Positions 26,921 through 36,744 of a DNA stretch of 59,358 nucleotides are shown here, in pieces. The notes under the pieces are model-generated. The model worked only from the letters and a program-made list of their open reading frames with translations. It was not told where the DNA came from and did no database searches. The position numbers were made by a program, and so were the translations under genes. Each line of letters opens with the position of its first letter. The stretch's first letter is position 1. Source of the DNA: an uncultured Acidobacteriota bacterium (GTDB lineage: Bacteria; Acidobacteriota; Terriglobia; Bryobacterales; Bryobacteraceae); contig CADEFT010000031.1 in assembly GCA_902826685.1 (NCBI GenBank), forward strand, positions 1 to 59,358. The letters are read 5' to 3'.

Positions 26921-28039
26921 ATGAACACTTTTTCCGAATTTCCTTTCGAACCGATTTTGCACACGAACCTGCGCCGTAACGGCTTCTCCGAGCCGACCCC
27001 GGTACAGGCCGCCGCCATTCCGCCGGCCCTTGCCGGTAGCGACGTCGTCGCCACCGCCCAAACCGGAACCGGTAAAACGCTGGCTTTCGTGCTGCCGCTT
27101 CTTCAATCTCTGTTGACGAACCCCAAGCGTGGCGTCCAGGCGGTGGTGTTAAGTCCCACCCGCGAACTGGCCATCCAAATTCACGAAGCCTTCGTGAAGG
27201 TCGCCGCCGGCACGGGCGTCAAATGCGCCGTGGTGGTGGGCGGCCTCGCCGAAACCCATCAACTGCGCAACATCCGCCAGGGCGCGCAAGTCCTCATTGC
27301 CACCCCCGGACGGCTGGTCGATTTTCTCGACCGCCGCCTGGTCGATCTCGCGGGCATCCGCTGCATCGTTCTCGACGAGGCGGACCGTATGCTCGACATG
27401 GGCTTTCAGCCCGCTATCCGCCGCATTCTCTCAAGCACTCCCGGCGCGCGCCAGACGCTGCTGTTCTCGGCCACCATCGAAAAGTCCGTCGCCCAGTTGA
27501 TCGAATCGCACGTCCGCAATCCGGCGCGCGTGGCCATCGGCCCGATCACCAAGACGGCGGAAAATGTGAGCCTGCATGTCTACGAAGTGGAGCAGGATCG
27601 CAAGCTGAGCCTGCTTGGCAGCCTTCTGCGCGCCGATCGTTCCGGATCGTTTCTCGTCTTCTCCCGCACCAAGCACGGGGCGGACCGGCTGGCCCAGAAG
27701 CTCTCCGGCTCCGGCTTCCGCGCCGCGCGCATTCATGGCGGCCGGACGCAGAACCAGCGCAACGAGGCACTGCGCGGATTCAAGGACGGGTCGTTCCGTA
27801 TTCTGGTGGCAACCGACGTCGCCGCCCGTGGAATCCACGTGGATGGCATCGGACACGTCGTCAACTACGATCTGCCGCAGGTGCCGGAGGACTTCATCCA
27901 CCGTGTCGGCCGCACCGGCCGCGCGGGCGCTCAGGGTGTCGCTTCTACCTTCAGCACCAGTTCGGAGCGTTCCGAAGTCCGCCGCATCGAGCGCACCATC
28001 CGCGTCAAGCTGACGCCGCGACAGGTGCCGGCTCTCTAA
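26921..28039 (+). CDS. rhlE: DEAD-box RNA helicase, RhlE-like
   Basis: The 372-residue protein is a compact two-RecA-domain helicase: Q motif (GFSEPTPVQAAAIP), Walker A AQTGTGKT, PTRELA, TPGRLVDFL, DEAD, SAT, then the second domain with LVFSRTKHGAD, ATDVAARGIHV and HRVGRTGRAG. The C-terminal extension is almost absent, as in minimal RhlE proteins. It would remodel RNA duplexes, in ribosome assembly or cold adaptation. It is monocistronic. The 174 bases before it hold no clear frame, and no promoter I would call. A strong hairpin follows. Confidence 0.9.
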   Translation: MNTFSEFPFEPILHTNLRRNGFSEPTPVQAAAIPPALAGSDVVATAQTGTGKTLAFVLPLLQSLLTNPKRGVQAVVLSPTRELAIQIHEAFVKVAAGTGVKCAVVVGGLAETHQLRNIRQGAQVLIATPGRLVDFLDRRLVDLAGIRCIVLDEADRMLDMGFQPAIRRILSSTPGARQTLLFSATIEKSVAQLIESHVRNPARVAIGPITKTAENVSLHVYEVEQDRKLSLLGSLLRADRSGSFLVFSRTKHGADRLAQKLSGSGFRAARIHGGRTQNQRNEALRGFKDGSFRILVATDVAARGIHVDGIGHVVNYDLPQVPEDFIHRVGRTGRAGAQGVASTFSTSSERSEVRRIERTIRVKLTPRQVPAL

Positions 28040-28057
28040 AATCCAACGTTACGATTG

Positions 28058-28089
28058 AAACCCGCCCCAGGGAAACCTCGGGCGGGTTT
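28058..28089. terminator. Bidirectional terminator hairpin
   Basis: AAACCCGCCC (28058-28067) pairs perfectly with GGGCGGGTTT (28080-28089), giving a 10-bp stem and a 12-base loop. A-tract and T-tract flanks make it usable from both sides. It ends the helicase transcript and overlaps the last codons of the convergent oxidase subunit IV gene, so it can also end the long respiratory operon. Confidence 0.8.
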
Positions 28090-28462
28090 AATTCGTTTTG
28101 AGGACGGGGTGCTTTTCCCAGCCCTGCTGCCTGGGAATCCAGTCGCGCGAGCCGTAGTCGGCGGCCGTGAGCAGCAGCATGATCCCAAGAAACACAACCG
28201 CCACCACCACCGCGAGCTTGGTCAGAATCGGGCTCCACTTCACGTGCATGAAGTAGAGAATGACCAGCGACGCCTTGAAGATCGCGATGCCGATGGCCAC
28301 CGCGAAGTTCATGAAGCCCAGATCGATGGTGGACACGAAATACGTCAGCAACGTGCAGATCATCAGCAGGCCGAAGATGGTCACATACATCGCCGTCGAC
28401 GAGATGTGCGAATGGACGCCGTGGGAGTGTCCGTGGGAATGATCGTGAGGATGATGTGCCAT
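28088..28462 (-). CDS. Cytochrome c oxidase subunit IV
   Basis: The 124-residue protein begins with a His-rich tail (HHPHDHSHGHSHGVHSH), then has three hydrophobic helices and the prokaryotic subunit IV pattern ISSTAMYVTIFGLLMICTLLTYF and VILYFMHVKWSPILTKL. It is a small stabilising subunit of aa3/caa3-type oxidase. The His-rich head might bind copper or zinc before insertion; that is inference. It is the last gene of the respiratory operon, six bases after subunit III. Confidence 0.85.
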   Translation of the reverse strand: MAHHPHDHSHGHSHGVHSHISSTAMYVTIFGLLMICTLLTYFVSTIDLGFMNFAVAIGIAIFKASLVILYFMHVKWSPILTKLAVVVAVVFLGIMLLLTAADYGSRDWIPRQQGWEKHPVLKTN

Positions 28463-28468
28463 GTTTTG

Positions 28469-29117
28469 TCAGATCAGATAAAGCAGCGGGAACAGGAAGA
28501 TCCACACGATATCGACGAAATGCCAGTATAGGCCCGAGATCTCGACCGGGTTGTAATAGGAGGCCGTGTACTCGCCGCGCCGCGCGTTGATCAAAAGCCA
28601 CAACATGATCCCAAGCCCCACCACCATGTGGATGGCGTGCATGCCGGTCATGGCGAAATAGAGGCAGAACAGAATCTGCACTTCGCGCGGGCCCTCGCCT
28701 TCCCATTGCCAGTTGAGCCCAGGCACGTGATGGTGGTGCCACTTTTCGGTGTACTCGATGCCCTTCACCCCAAGAAACGCGGCGCCGAAGACCATCGTGA
28801 GAATGAGCATCAGCACCAGGCGGTTCTTCTTGCCAAGCTGAGCCGATTGGACGGCGAGCGCCATGGTGAGACTCGAGACAATCAGCACCACCGTGTTGAA
28901 CGCGCCCAGCGGCACGTTGGTGGTGGAAGCCGCCAGCTTGAAGGCTTCCGGATACCAGACCCGGTACACGGCGTAGGCGCCGAACATGCCGCCGAAAAAC
29001 ATGATTTCGGTCAGCAGGAAGAGCCACATGCCCAGCGTGCTGGAATCGTACTGCTGCTGGGCGTCGTGAAACTGATGCGCGACGTGCTCTTCCGGATGCG
29101 TGTGATGTGCCACTGCT

Positions 29118-29125
<8 letters not shown>
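28469..29125 (-). CDS. ctaE: Cytochrome c oxidase subunit III
   Basis: The 218-residue protein has about five membrane helices and the subunit III motifs TLGMWLFLLTEIMFFGGMFGAY and GLYWHFVDIVWIFLFPLLYL. The N-terminus is His-rich. It overlaps the end of the subunit I gene by eight bases. Subunit III supports proton uptake and the stability of the catalytic core. Confidence 0.92.
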
Positions 29126-30751
<1,626 letters not shown>

Positions 30752-30755
<4 letters not shown>

Positions 30756-31693
30756 TGCTGTGCCTCCCCTTCCTGTTCAAGACTCTTGATATAGGCGATG
30801 ATTTGCAGCAGGCCTTCCTCGCTGATCTGGCCCTGGAAGGTCGGCATGATGGAGGAATATTTTTCGACGATCTTGGCGCGGGGGTTTATGATCGACTCGC
30901 GCAGGTAGCTTTCGTCGGCTTTCACGATGGCGCCGGTCTGCATCTTGACCATGCTGTTGTAGACGCCCACAAGCGCCGGTCCCCGCCCTTTGCCGTCGGC
31001 CAGATGGCAGGTGACGCAGCCATATTGGTTGAACAGCGCTTCGCCGCGCGCCGTCATCGACTCATCGCCGCCGGAAAGCCACTTTTCATAATCGGACTGC
31101 TCCATCACGTGCACCTTGCCGATCATGCCGGAATGCTGCGTCCCGCAATATTCGGCGCAGAACAGGTGATAAGTGCCCACCTTGGTCGGCGTGACCCAGA
31201 AATTGGTGTAGCGGCCCGGCAGCACGTCCTTCTTCACCCGGAACGCCGGCACGTAAAAGCTGTGCAGCACATCCTCGGAAATCATGGTGAACTTGAGCGG
31301 CTTGCCGATGGGCACATGCAGTTCGTTGATCTCGCGCGGCCCTTCCGGATGCTGCAGCTTCCACATCCACTGCTTGCCGGTGACGAAGATTTCCATCGCG
31401 TACGGCTGCGGCGTATAGGTGTTCATCATGATCTTGGCGCTCAGCGGCAGCATGGCGAGCACCAGCAGGAACGGACCGATCGACCAGGCGATTTCAAGCG
31501 GCAGCGACCCGTGGATATGAGGCGGCACCTCGTCTTCCGATTTGCGGTGATACTTCACCGCCAGCACGGCCACGGCCACGAAGATGACGATGGTGAAAAA
31601 GATACTGAACACCGTCAACAGGATCATCAACAAGTCCACGTCGGCCGCCAGGTTGCTTGCGCTCTCGGGAAGTAAAGGTAATGTCTTGTTCAT
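30752..31693 (-). CDS. ctaC: Cytochrome c oxidase subunit II with fused cytochrome c domain (caa3 type)
   Basis: The 313-residue protein has two N-terminal membrane helices, a cupredoxin domain with the CuA ligands His-144 and Cys-179/Cys-183/His-187 (HLFCAEYCGTQHSGM), and a C-terminal cytochrome c domain with Cys-226, Cys-229, His-230 (CVTCH) and a later Met. The fused heme makes it caa3 type, receiving electrons directly from ACIII. The glutamate expected between the two CuA cysteines is present. Confidence 0.95.
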
Positions 31694-31714
31694 GAATCGT
31701 CCTTGGTCCGCCCA

Positions 31715-32524
31715 TCAGGCGGCGCGGCTCTTCTCCTTCCGCAGAGTCCCGGCCAGAAACATCCCCATCATCAGCACGGTGGCGATTCCGGCGGCCCGCA
31801 CCAGCGTCATAACCGTCATGGTGTACTTTCCGCTCGAAGGGTCGTAGTGGAAGCACAGCAGCAGCAGTTGCGCCACCGGGTCGGCGATCTTGCCGTTGGA
31901 CGCCTCGACAATTCCCATCTTCAGATCGCGAGGCGCATAGTCGATCCCGTAAAGATACCGGGAGAGGCGGCCCTGCGGCGTCACCACCACCACGCCCGAG
32001 GCGTGCGCGTATTGCTGGATCGTGGTGTCGTATTCATAGCGGAAGCCGATGGCCGCGGAAAGACGCCGCACCGAATCCTCGCTGCCCACCAGGAAATTCC
32101 AGCCGTCCTCGGTACCCGGCCGGTGATAGCGCTTCATGTAAGCCTTGCGCTTTCCGGCGGCCAGTTCCGGCGTCTCTTTCGGATCGATGCTGTACATCAG
32201 CACCTTGTATTCCACGCCCGCCTGGAAGTTGAGCACCTTGAGCGATTTCACCAGGCCTGCCATCGACAGATTGCAAAGCATCGGGCATTCGTAATAGACC
32301 GGCATCAGCACCACCGGCTTATCGAGGAAATAGTCGCCGAGCGAAACGTCCTTACCCGTGTGATCGCGGAAAGGCAGATTGAGCGGAAGCTGGGCGTTCA
32401 GCTTCTGATCGAAGCCGACTTCCTTCAGCATCTCCATCTGGTTGCCAGGCGTTTGGCGGGAAGATTGCGCCGGCATCAGCAGCGCAACCGCCAGAAACGA
32501 CCCGAATCGGCGCATCGTCTTCAC
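31715..32524 (-). CDS. SCO1/SenC family copper chaperone
   Basis: The 269-residue protein has a signal sequence, a thioredoxin-like domain with the copper-binding CPMLC (Cys-80, Cys-84) and a distant His-174 in QQYAHASG, and a C-terminal membrane helix (ATVLMMGMFLAGTL). SCO proteins load or reduce the CuA site of subunit II. Its place just upstream of subunit II in the operon fits this. The extra C-terminal anchor is common to SCO proteins found in ACIII-oxidase clusters. Confidence 0.9.
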   Translation of the reverse strand: MKTMRRFGSFLAVALLMPAQSSRQTPGNQMEMLKEVGFDQKLNAQLPLNLPFRDHTGKDVSLGDYFLDKPVVLMPVYYECPMLCNLSMAGLVKSLKVLNFQAGVEYKVLMYSIDPKETPELAAGKRKAYMKRYHRPGTEDGWNFLVGSEDSVRRLSAAIGFRYEYDTTIQQYAHASGVVVVTPQGRLSRYLYGIDYAPRDLKMGIVEASNGKIADPVAQLLLLCFHYDPSSGKYTMTVMTLVRAAGIATVLMMGMFLAGTLRKEKSRAA

Positions 32525-32528
32525 GTTG

Positions 32529-33008
32529 TTACTTTTTCGCCCCCGCCGGCGCGGCTTTCTTTTCCGCGGCGGCCTTGGCGCCGGCCGCCTTGAGGGCGTT
32601 TGCCAGCGCGATTTTCTCGGTTTCGGGCGTCCGCAGCGGGAAGCCCTTTTCGAGGCTCGAGCCGATCGCTCTTTCCACCGGTATCCGCGCGATGCCCGCC
32701 GCCTTATCCACCCAGCCGTAGGTATCGTTCACATGGGCCTGGCTGGCCCGGAAGTCCACCAGATCGCTCGCCGGCTGCGCCTGCAGACGCGGACCCGAAG
32801 GCAGCCTCTGCTCGGTGGAAAACGGCGACGCTTCGGGCTGTTCCTGCTGGCCGATTTCATAGTTGTAGTGGAACCGGGCGATGATCACGCACACCACCAT
32901 GAACAGAAGCACGCCAACGCCGGTCTTGACGACCAGTCCGATATCGGCGTCGCGCGGCTCGGGCGCAAGAAGCGGAATTCCATGATCTTCGTGACTATGT
33001 TGTGCCAT
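32529..33008 (-). CDS. Small single-helix membrane protein of the respiratory operon
   Basis: The 159-residue protein has a His-containing N-terminal tail, one membrane helix (VVKTGVGVLLFMVVCVIIARF) and a periplasmic part with FRASQAHVNDTYGWVDKAAGIARIPVERAI, ending in an Ala/Lys-rich tail. Proteins with the same YGWVDKxxGxxRIPIxxAM pattern are found between ACIII and oxidase genes. A role in assembling or bridging the two complexes is plausible, but I know of no proof. It lies 15 bases from actF and 4 bases from the SCO gene. Confidence 0.65.
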   Translation of the reverse strand: MAQHSHEDHGIPLLAPEPRDADIGLVVKTGVGVLLFMVVCVIIARFHYNYEIGQQEQPEASPFSTEQRLPSGPRLQAQPASDLVDFRASQAHVNDTYGWVDKAAGIARIPVERAIGSSLEKGFPLRTPETEKIALANALKAAGAKAAAEKKAAPAGAKK

Positions 33009-33023
33009 GGTGGGTTGATCTCC

Positions 33024-34190
33024 TTAGGCCAGAGGCATCGGATCGATCGGCCGCCTCTTCAACTGGAAGAAGAAGAACGCGATCCAGATGCCGCCCACGC
33101 CGATCAGCGCCGTCAGATCGGTGGGATGAACGGCGAAATGCGGCTGCGGCACGCCTTCCTTGTCATGGGCGAACGCGGGCTGGATCTCCCAGAAGATTTC
33201 GATCATGCGCATGAACAGGATGAACAGCGCGATCGACGCCAGCATCGCCGGCTGCTTCTTGTTCTTGCGGAACAGCAACAGCAGAAACGGCACCGCGAAG
33301 TGGAAGACGGTGAGCAGCGCGAACACCGCGCCCCAGCCGCCGCCCATGCGCCGCAGATACCACACGATTTCTTCCGGCAGGTTGGCCGAATAGATGATCA
33401 GGAACTGCGAGAAAGCGAGATAGGCGAAGAACATCGTGAACGCCAGCAGCAGATTGCCCAGATCGTGAAAGGTCTGGCGCGGTACGGCGTTCTCCATGCC
33501 GGCCTGGCGGGTCAAAAGACGCGCCAGCGCGATATTGAAGGCAAAGGTCGAAAGCACGCACCCGATCACGAACATCGCGCCATAAATCGTCGAGAACCAG
33601 TGCGGCTCAAGCGACATCATCCAATCGAAGGAGGCAAACGTCGCAGCCGTGACGAAAATCAGCAGACCCGGCGCGCTCACCCGCTGCAGCTTCGGACGCA
33701 CCGCCCAGTAGCCGGCCGATTCCTGCTCCTCGGAATACTTGTTGAGCAGCGTCGCCAGGCCGATCCAGATGGCGAAGTAGATAATCAGGCGCACGATAAA
33801 GCCGCCCGAATTCAGGTACGCCGACTTGTGTTGCAGAATCGGGTCCTTGGCCACGACTTCGGCATGCGACCACTCATACAGGTCGTGCATGCCTACAATC
33901 AGCGGAATCGAGAGAACGAAAACCAGCGGCAGCGTACGCGTGCCCGCTTCGAGGCCGCGGCGGATCGCCACGCCCCATCCGCCGCCCACCATGTGGTGCA
34001 GCATAAGCAGGCCGAGGCTGCCAATTCCAATCCCGCCCCACATCAGGAACGCCGTCAGGTAGGAGCGGTAAAACTGCGTCATGTCGGAGAGGCCGAGCGC
34101 CACCAGCGCCGCCATTCCCACAATGCCGACGATCAAGAAGCGTTTCTGCATGCCGTCCAGGGTGGGACGAACGGCTTCGGATGCGCTCAT
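33024..34190 (-). CDS. actF: Alternative complex III subunit ActF
   Basis: The 388-residue protein has about ten membrane helices and is similar in kind to ActC/NrfD-type quinone-binding membrane subunits but lacks ligands for metal centres. Typical stretches are FLMWGGIGIGSLGLLMLHHM and SFDWMMSLEPHWFSTIYGAM. ActF pairs with ActC in the membrane part of ACIII. It shares one base with the actE stop (TAATG). Confidence 0.88.
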   Translation of the reverse strand: MSASEAVRPTLDGMQKRFLIVGIVGMAALVALGLSDMTQFYRSYLTAFLMWGGIGIGSLGLLMLHHMVGGGWGVAIRRGLEAGTRTLPLVFVLSIPLIVGMHDLYEWSHAEVVAKDPILQHKSAYLNSGGFIVRLIIYFAIWIGLATLLNKYSEEQESAGYWAVRPKLQRVSAPGLLIFVTAATFASFDWMMSLEPHWFSTIYGAMFVIGCVLSTFAFNIALARLLTRQAGMENAVPRQTFHDLGNLLLAFTMFFAYLAFSQFLIIYSANLPEEIVWYLRRMGGGWGAVFALLTVFHFAVPFLLLLFRKNKKQPAMLASIALFILFMRMIEIFWEIQPAFAHDKEGVPQPHFAVHPTDLTALIGVGGIWIAFFFFQLKRRPIDPMPLA

Positions 34191-34795
34191 TAGTGTCCTG
34201 CCTCCTGCTTCCGGGGCGCCGGGTGAAGCGGCTCTTCCTTTTCGACCTTTTCCCGGTCGCTCGCGCTCAGCTCGGCTACCTGCACGTTCTGGCTGCGCTG
34301 CAGCACGCGGATGTAGGCGACAATAGCCCAGCGATCGGGCACCGGAATCCGCGCCGCGTAGGGCATCATGGAACCGTTGCCGTTGGTAATGACATTAAAG
34401 AAGTGGCCCGCCGGCTGATCGCGCAGCGCCTCGGTGTGATAGGAGGGCGGATTCTTGAGGCCGCGCGTCACGATCATGCCGTCGCCCTTCCCGCTCGATC
34501 CATGACACGGGGAACAGTAGATGTTGTACCGGTCCATGCCGCGGGCGATCACTTCCTTGGTCACCGGCATCGGGAACAGATCGACCGCCTGGCCCTGAAT
34601 CGTGCCCGACCAGTAGAGGGTATCCTCGGTCTTCAACTGCCCGCGCGCCACCGTGCCCTGCACCGCCGGCCGCGCCGCCCGCCGGTCGCCCCAGAAGTCG
34701 CTGGCCGAATTGTAACGGTATCGCGGCTGGTCGTGCATATCCTGGCGGCAGCCAATGGCCGCGAGCGCCGCCAGCACCACAAAGGCGAGCCTCAT
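34190..34795 (-). CDS. actE: Alternative complex III subunit ActE, mono-heme cytochrome c lipoprotein
   Basis: From the ATG at 34795 the product is 201 residues. The open frame runs on to 34966, but the extension overlaps actD and has no signal, while the chosen start gives a lipobox (LAAIG before Cys-16) and an ATGA overlap with actD. The heme motif is CSPCH (94-98), with Met ligands later at GNGSMMPYAARI. ActE carries electrons from the ACIII core towards the oxidase. Confidence 0.9.
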   Translation of the reverse strand: MRLAFVVLAALAAIGCRQDMHDQPRYRYNSASDFWGDRRAARPAVQGTVARGQLKTEDTLYWSGTIQGQAVDLFPMPVTKEVIARGMDRYNIYCSPCHGSSGKGDGMIVTRGLKNPPSYHTEALRDQPAGHFFNVITNGNGSMMPYAARIPVPDRWAIVAYIRVLQRSQNVQVAELSASDREKVEKEEPLHPAPRKQEAGH

Positions 34796-35325
34796 GCTTC
34801 CACCTCCGCCACGTCGGCCGGGTGTAGCGTCGAAAGGAACTGCCTGGTCCGTTGCATGTCGAAGTTCGGATCCTCGGCCTCGATACAGAGGAAGAAGCGG
34901 TCGCGGGTGGCCTGGGAAAACCGCGGCGCGTTGAACACCGGATGATACGGCTGAGGGAAGCCGCACAGCAGCACGAGCGAAATCAGCGTTGTGAGGCCGG
35001 CCGCCAGCACCGTCGTTTCAAAGGTGATCGGAATGAACTGCGGCCAGCTATACCACGGCCTGCCGCCGACGTTCATCGGATATTCGATATTGGCGATCCA
35101 GTAGAGCAGCCCGAAGCCGCCCATCATGCCGCACAGTCCGCCCACGAAGACGAACTTCGGCAGCGGCGAATCGGGAATGTGCAGCGCGTGATGCAGTTCC
35201 TCGATCGGCAGCGGCGAGTAGGCGTCCATCTTGCGGTAGCCTTCCTCGTAGGCGCGCTCGCAGGCGTGCACCAGTTGATGCTCGTTTTCAAATTCCGCCA
35301 TCAGGCCATACAAGGGCTTGCTCAT
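34792..35325 (-). CDS. actD: Alternative complex III subunit ActD
   Basis: The 177-residue protein starts MSKPLYGLMAEFENEHQLVHAC, the usual ActD N-terminus, and has two membrane helices (FVFVGGLCGMMGGFGLLYWI and VLAAGLTTLISLVLLCGF). I set the start at 35325, where the ATG overlaps the actC stop; the longer frame to 35541 is an actC shadow. ActD is a DUF3341-type peripheral membrane subunit with no cofactor. Confidence 0.9.
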   Translation of the reverse strand: MSKPLYGLMAEFENEHQLVHACERAYEEGYRKMDAYSPLPIEELHHALHIPDSPLPKFVFVGGLCGMMGGFGLLYWIANIEYPMNVGGRPWYSWPQFIPITFETTVLAAGLTTLISLVLLCGFPQPYHPVFNAPRFSQATRDRFFLCIEAEDPNFDMQRTRQFLSTLHPADVAEVEA

Positions 35326-36710
35326 CAGTGCTTGGCTCCCTTCTTCGGCATGATCAGGCGCAACTCGAACATCGGCATCGCCGGCAGCGCCCGCACAAAC
35401 AGCAGCATCATCATGAGGAAGACGCCGATCGTTCCGATGTAGGTCCCCCAGTCGTATCGCGTCGGCATGTAGGTGCCCCAGGAGGAGGGGATGAAGTCGC
35501 GGTAGAGGCTGGTGACGACGATCACGAACCGTTCGAGCCACATCCCGATGTTGATCACGATCGAGATGAAGAACAGCACGATCGTATTAGTGCGCGCGCT
35601 CTTGAGCCACAGCAGTTGCGGGATGGCCACGTTGCACAGAATCAGCGCCCAGTAGGACCAGCCCATCGGGCCGAACGCGCGATTCTTGAACATGAACATT
35701 TCCCAGACGTTGCCGCTATACCAGGCCATGAACGCTTCCATGCAGTAGCCGTAAAAGACGATCAGCCCGGTGGCGAGCATCACCTTGGCCATATTTTCGA
35801 GGTGCCAGTCGGTGATGAAGTCCTTCATGTTGTAGAGCGCCCGCATCGGAATCGCCAGGGTCAACACCATCGCAAAGCCCGAGTAAATGGCGCCCGCGAC
35901 GAAGTAGGGCGGGAAGATGGTGGCGTGCCAGCCGGGAATCAGGCCCGTGGCGAAGTCGAAGCTCACCACCGTGTGCACCGAAAGCACCAGCGGCGTGGAC
36001 ATGCCGGCCAGCAGGATGGAAGCGATTTCGTAGTGCACCCAGTGGCGGGCCGATCCGCGCCACCCAAGCGCCAGCATGCCGTAAATCGTCTGCGCCCATT
36101 TGGACTTGGCCTGATCGCGCATGGTGGCCAGATCCGGAATCAGCCCGATATACCAGAACACCGCCGAAATGGTTCCGTAGGTGGAAACCGCGAACACGTC
36201 CCAGGCGAGCGGACTGCGCGGCTGCGGCCATATGCCCATCGTGTTCGGATAGGGCAGCAGCCAGTAAGCGGCGAGCCACGGACGCCCGGTATGCAGCACC
36301 GGAAACATCAGCGCGCACATGACCGCAAACAGCGTCATCGACTCGGCGAACCGGCTGATCGACATGCGCCATTGCTGTTTGAGCAGCAGCAGAATCGCCG
36401 AGATCAGCGTGCCGGCGTGGCCGATACCGATCCACCAGACGAAGTTGATGATGGCGAATCCCCAGCCCACCGGGATGTTGATGCCCCAGATGCCGGTACC
36501 CTTGGCAAACAGCATCGTGACCGAACCGGCCAGCAGTTGCACGATGGCTACCGCGATCACGAAGCCGACGATCCAGAACCGGGGAAAGCCCCATTTGAGC
36601 GGCACGGCGGCGATCTTGTCGGTAATGGTCGCGTAGTTATGCCCCGGCCCCATGACGGCGGCAGGCCCCTGCGCCACCAGCGCACCGGATCTTGTGTCGA
36701 GCTTATCCAT
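35325..36710 (-). CDS. actC: Alternative complex III subunit ActC (NrfD/PsrC family)
   Basis: The 461-residue protein has about ten helices of the polysulfide-reductase membrane type. Family stretches are visible (GWGFAIINFVWWIGIGHAGTLISAI and FDFATGLIPGWHATIFPPYFV). It forms the quinol-binding membrane subunit below the iron-sulfur protein ActB. It lies 34 bases after actB. Confidence 0.93.
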   Translation of the reverse strand: MDKLDTRSGALVAQGPAAVMGPGHNYATITDKIAAVPLKWGFPRFWIVGFVIAVAIVQLLAGSVTMLFAKGTGIWGINIPVGWGFAIINFVWWIGIGHAGTLISAILLLLKQQWRMSISRFAESMTLFAVMCALMFPVLHTGRPWLAAYWLLPYPNTMGIWPQPRSPLAWDVFAVSTYGTISAVFWYIGLIPDLATMRDQAKSKWAQTIYGMLALGWRGSARHWVHYEIASILLAGMSTPLVLSVHTVVSFDFATGLIPGWHATIFPPYFVAGAIYSGFAMVLTLAIPMRALYNMKDFITDWHLENMAKVMLATGLIVFYGYCMEAFMAWYSGNVWEMFMFKNRAFGPMGWSYWALILCNVAIPQLLWLKSARTNTIVLFFISIVINIGMWLERFVIVVTSLYRDFIPSSWGTYMPTRYDWGTYIGTIGVFLMMMLLFVRALPAMPMFELRLIMPKKGAKH

Positions 36711-36744
36711 TTTTCTGCCTCACGCCTTCTCTAGGAACACGCCT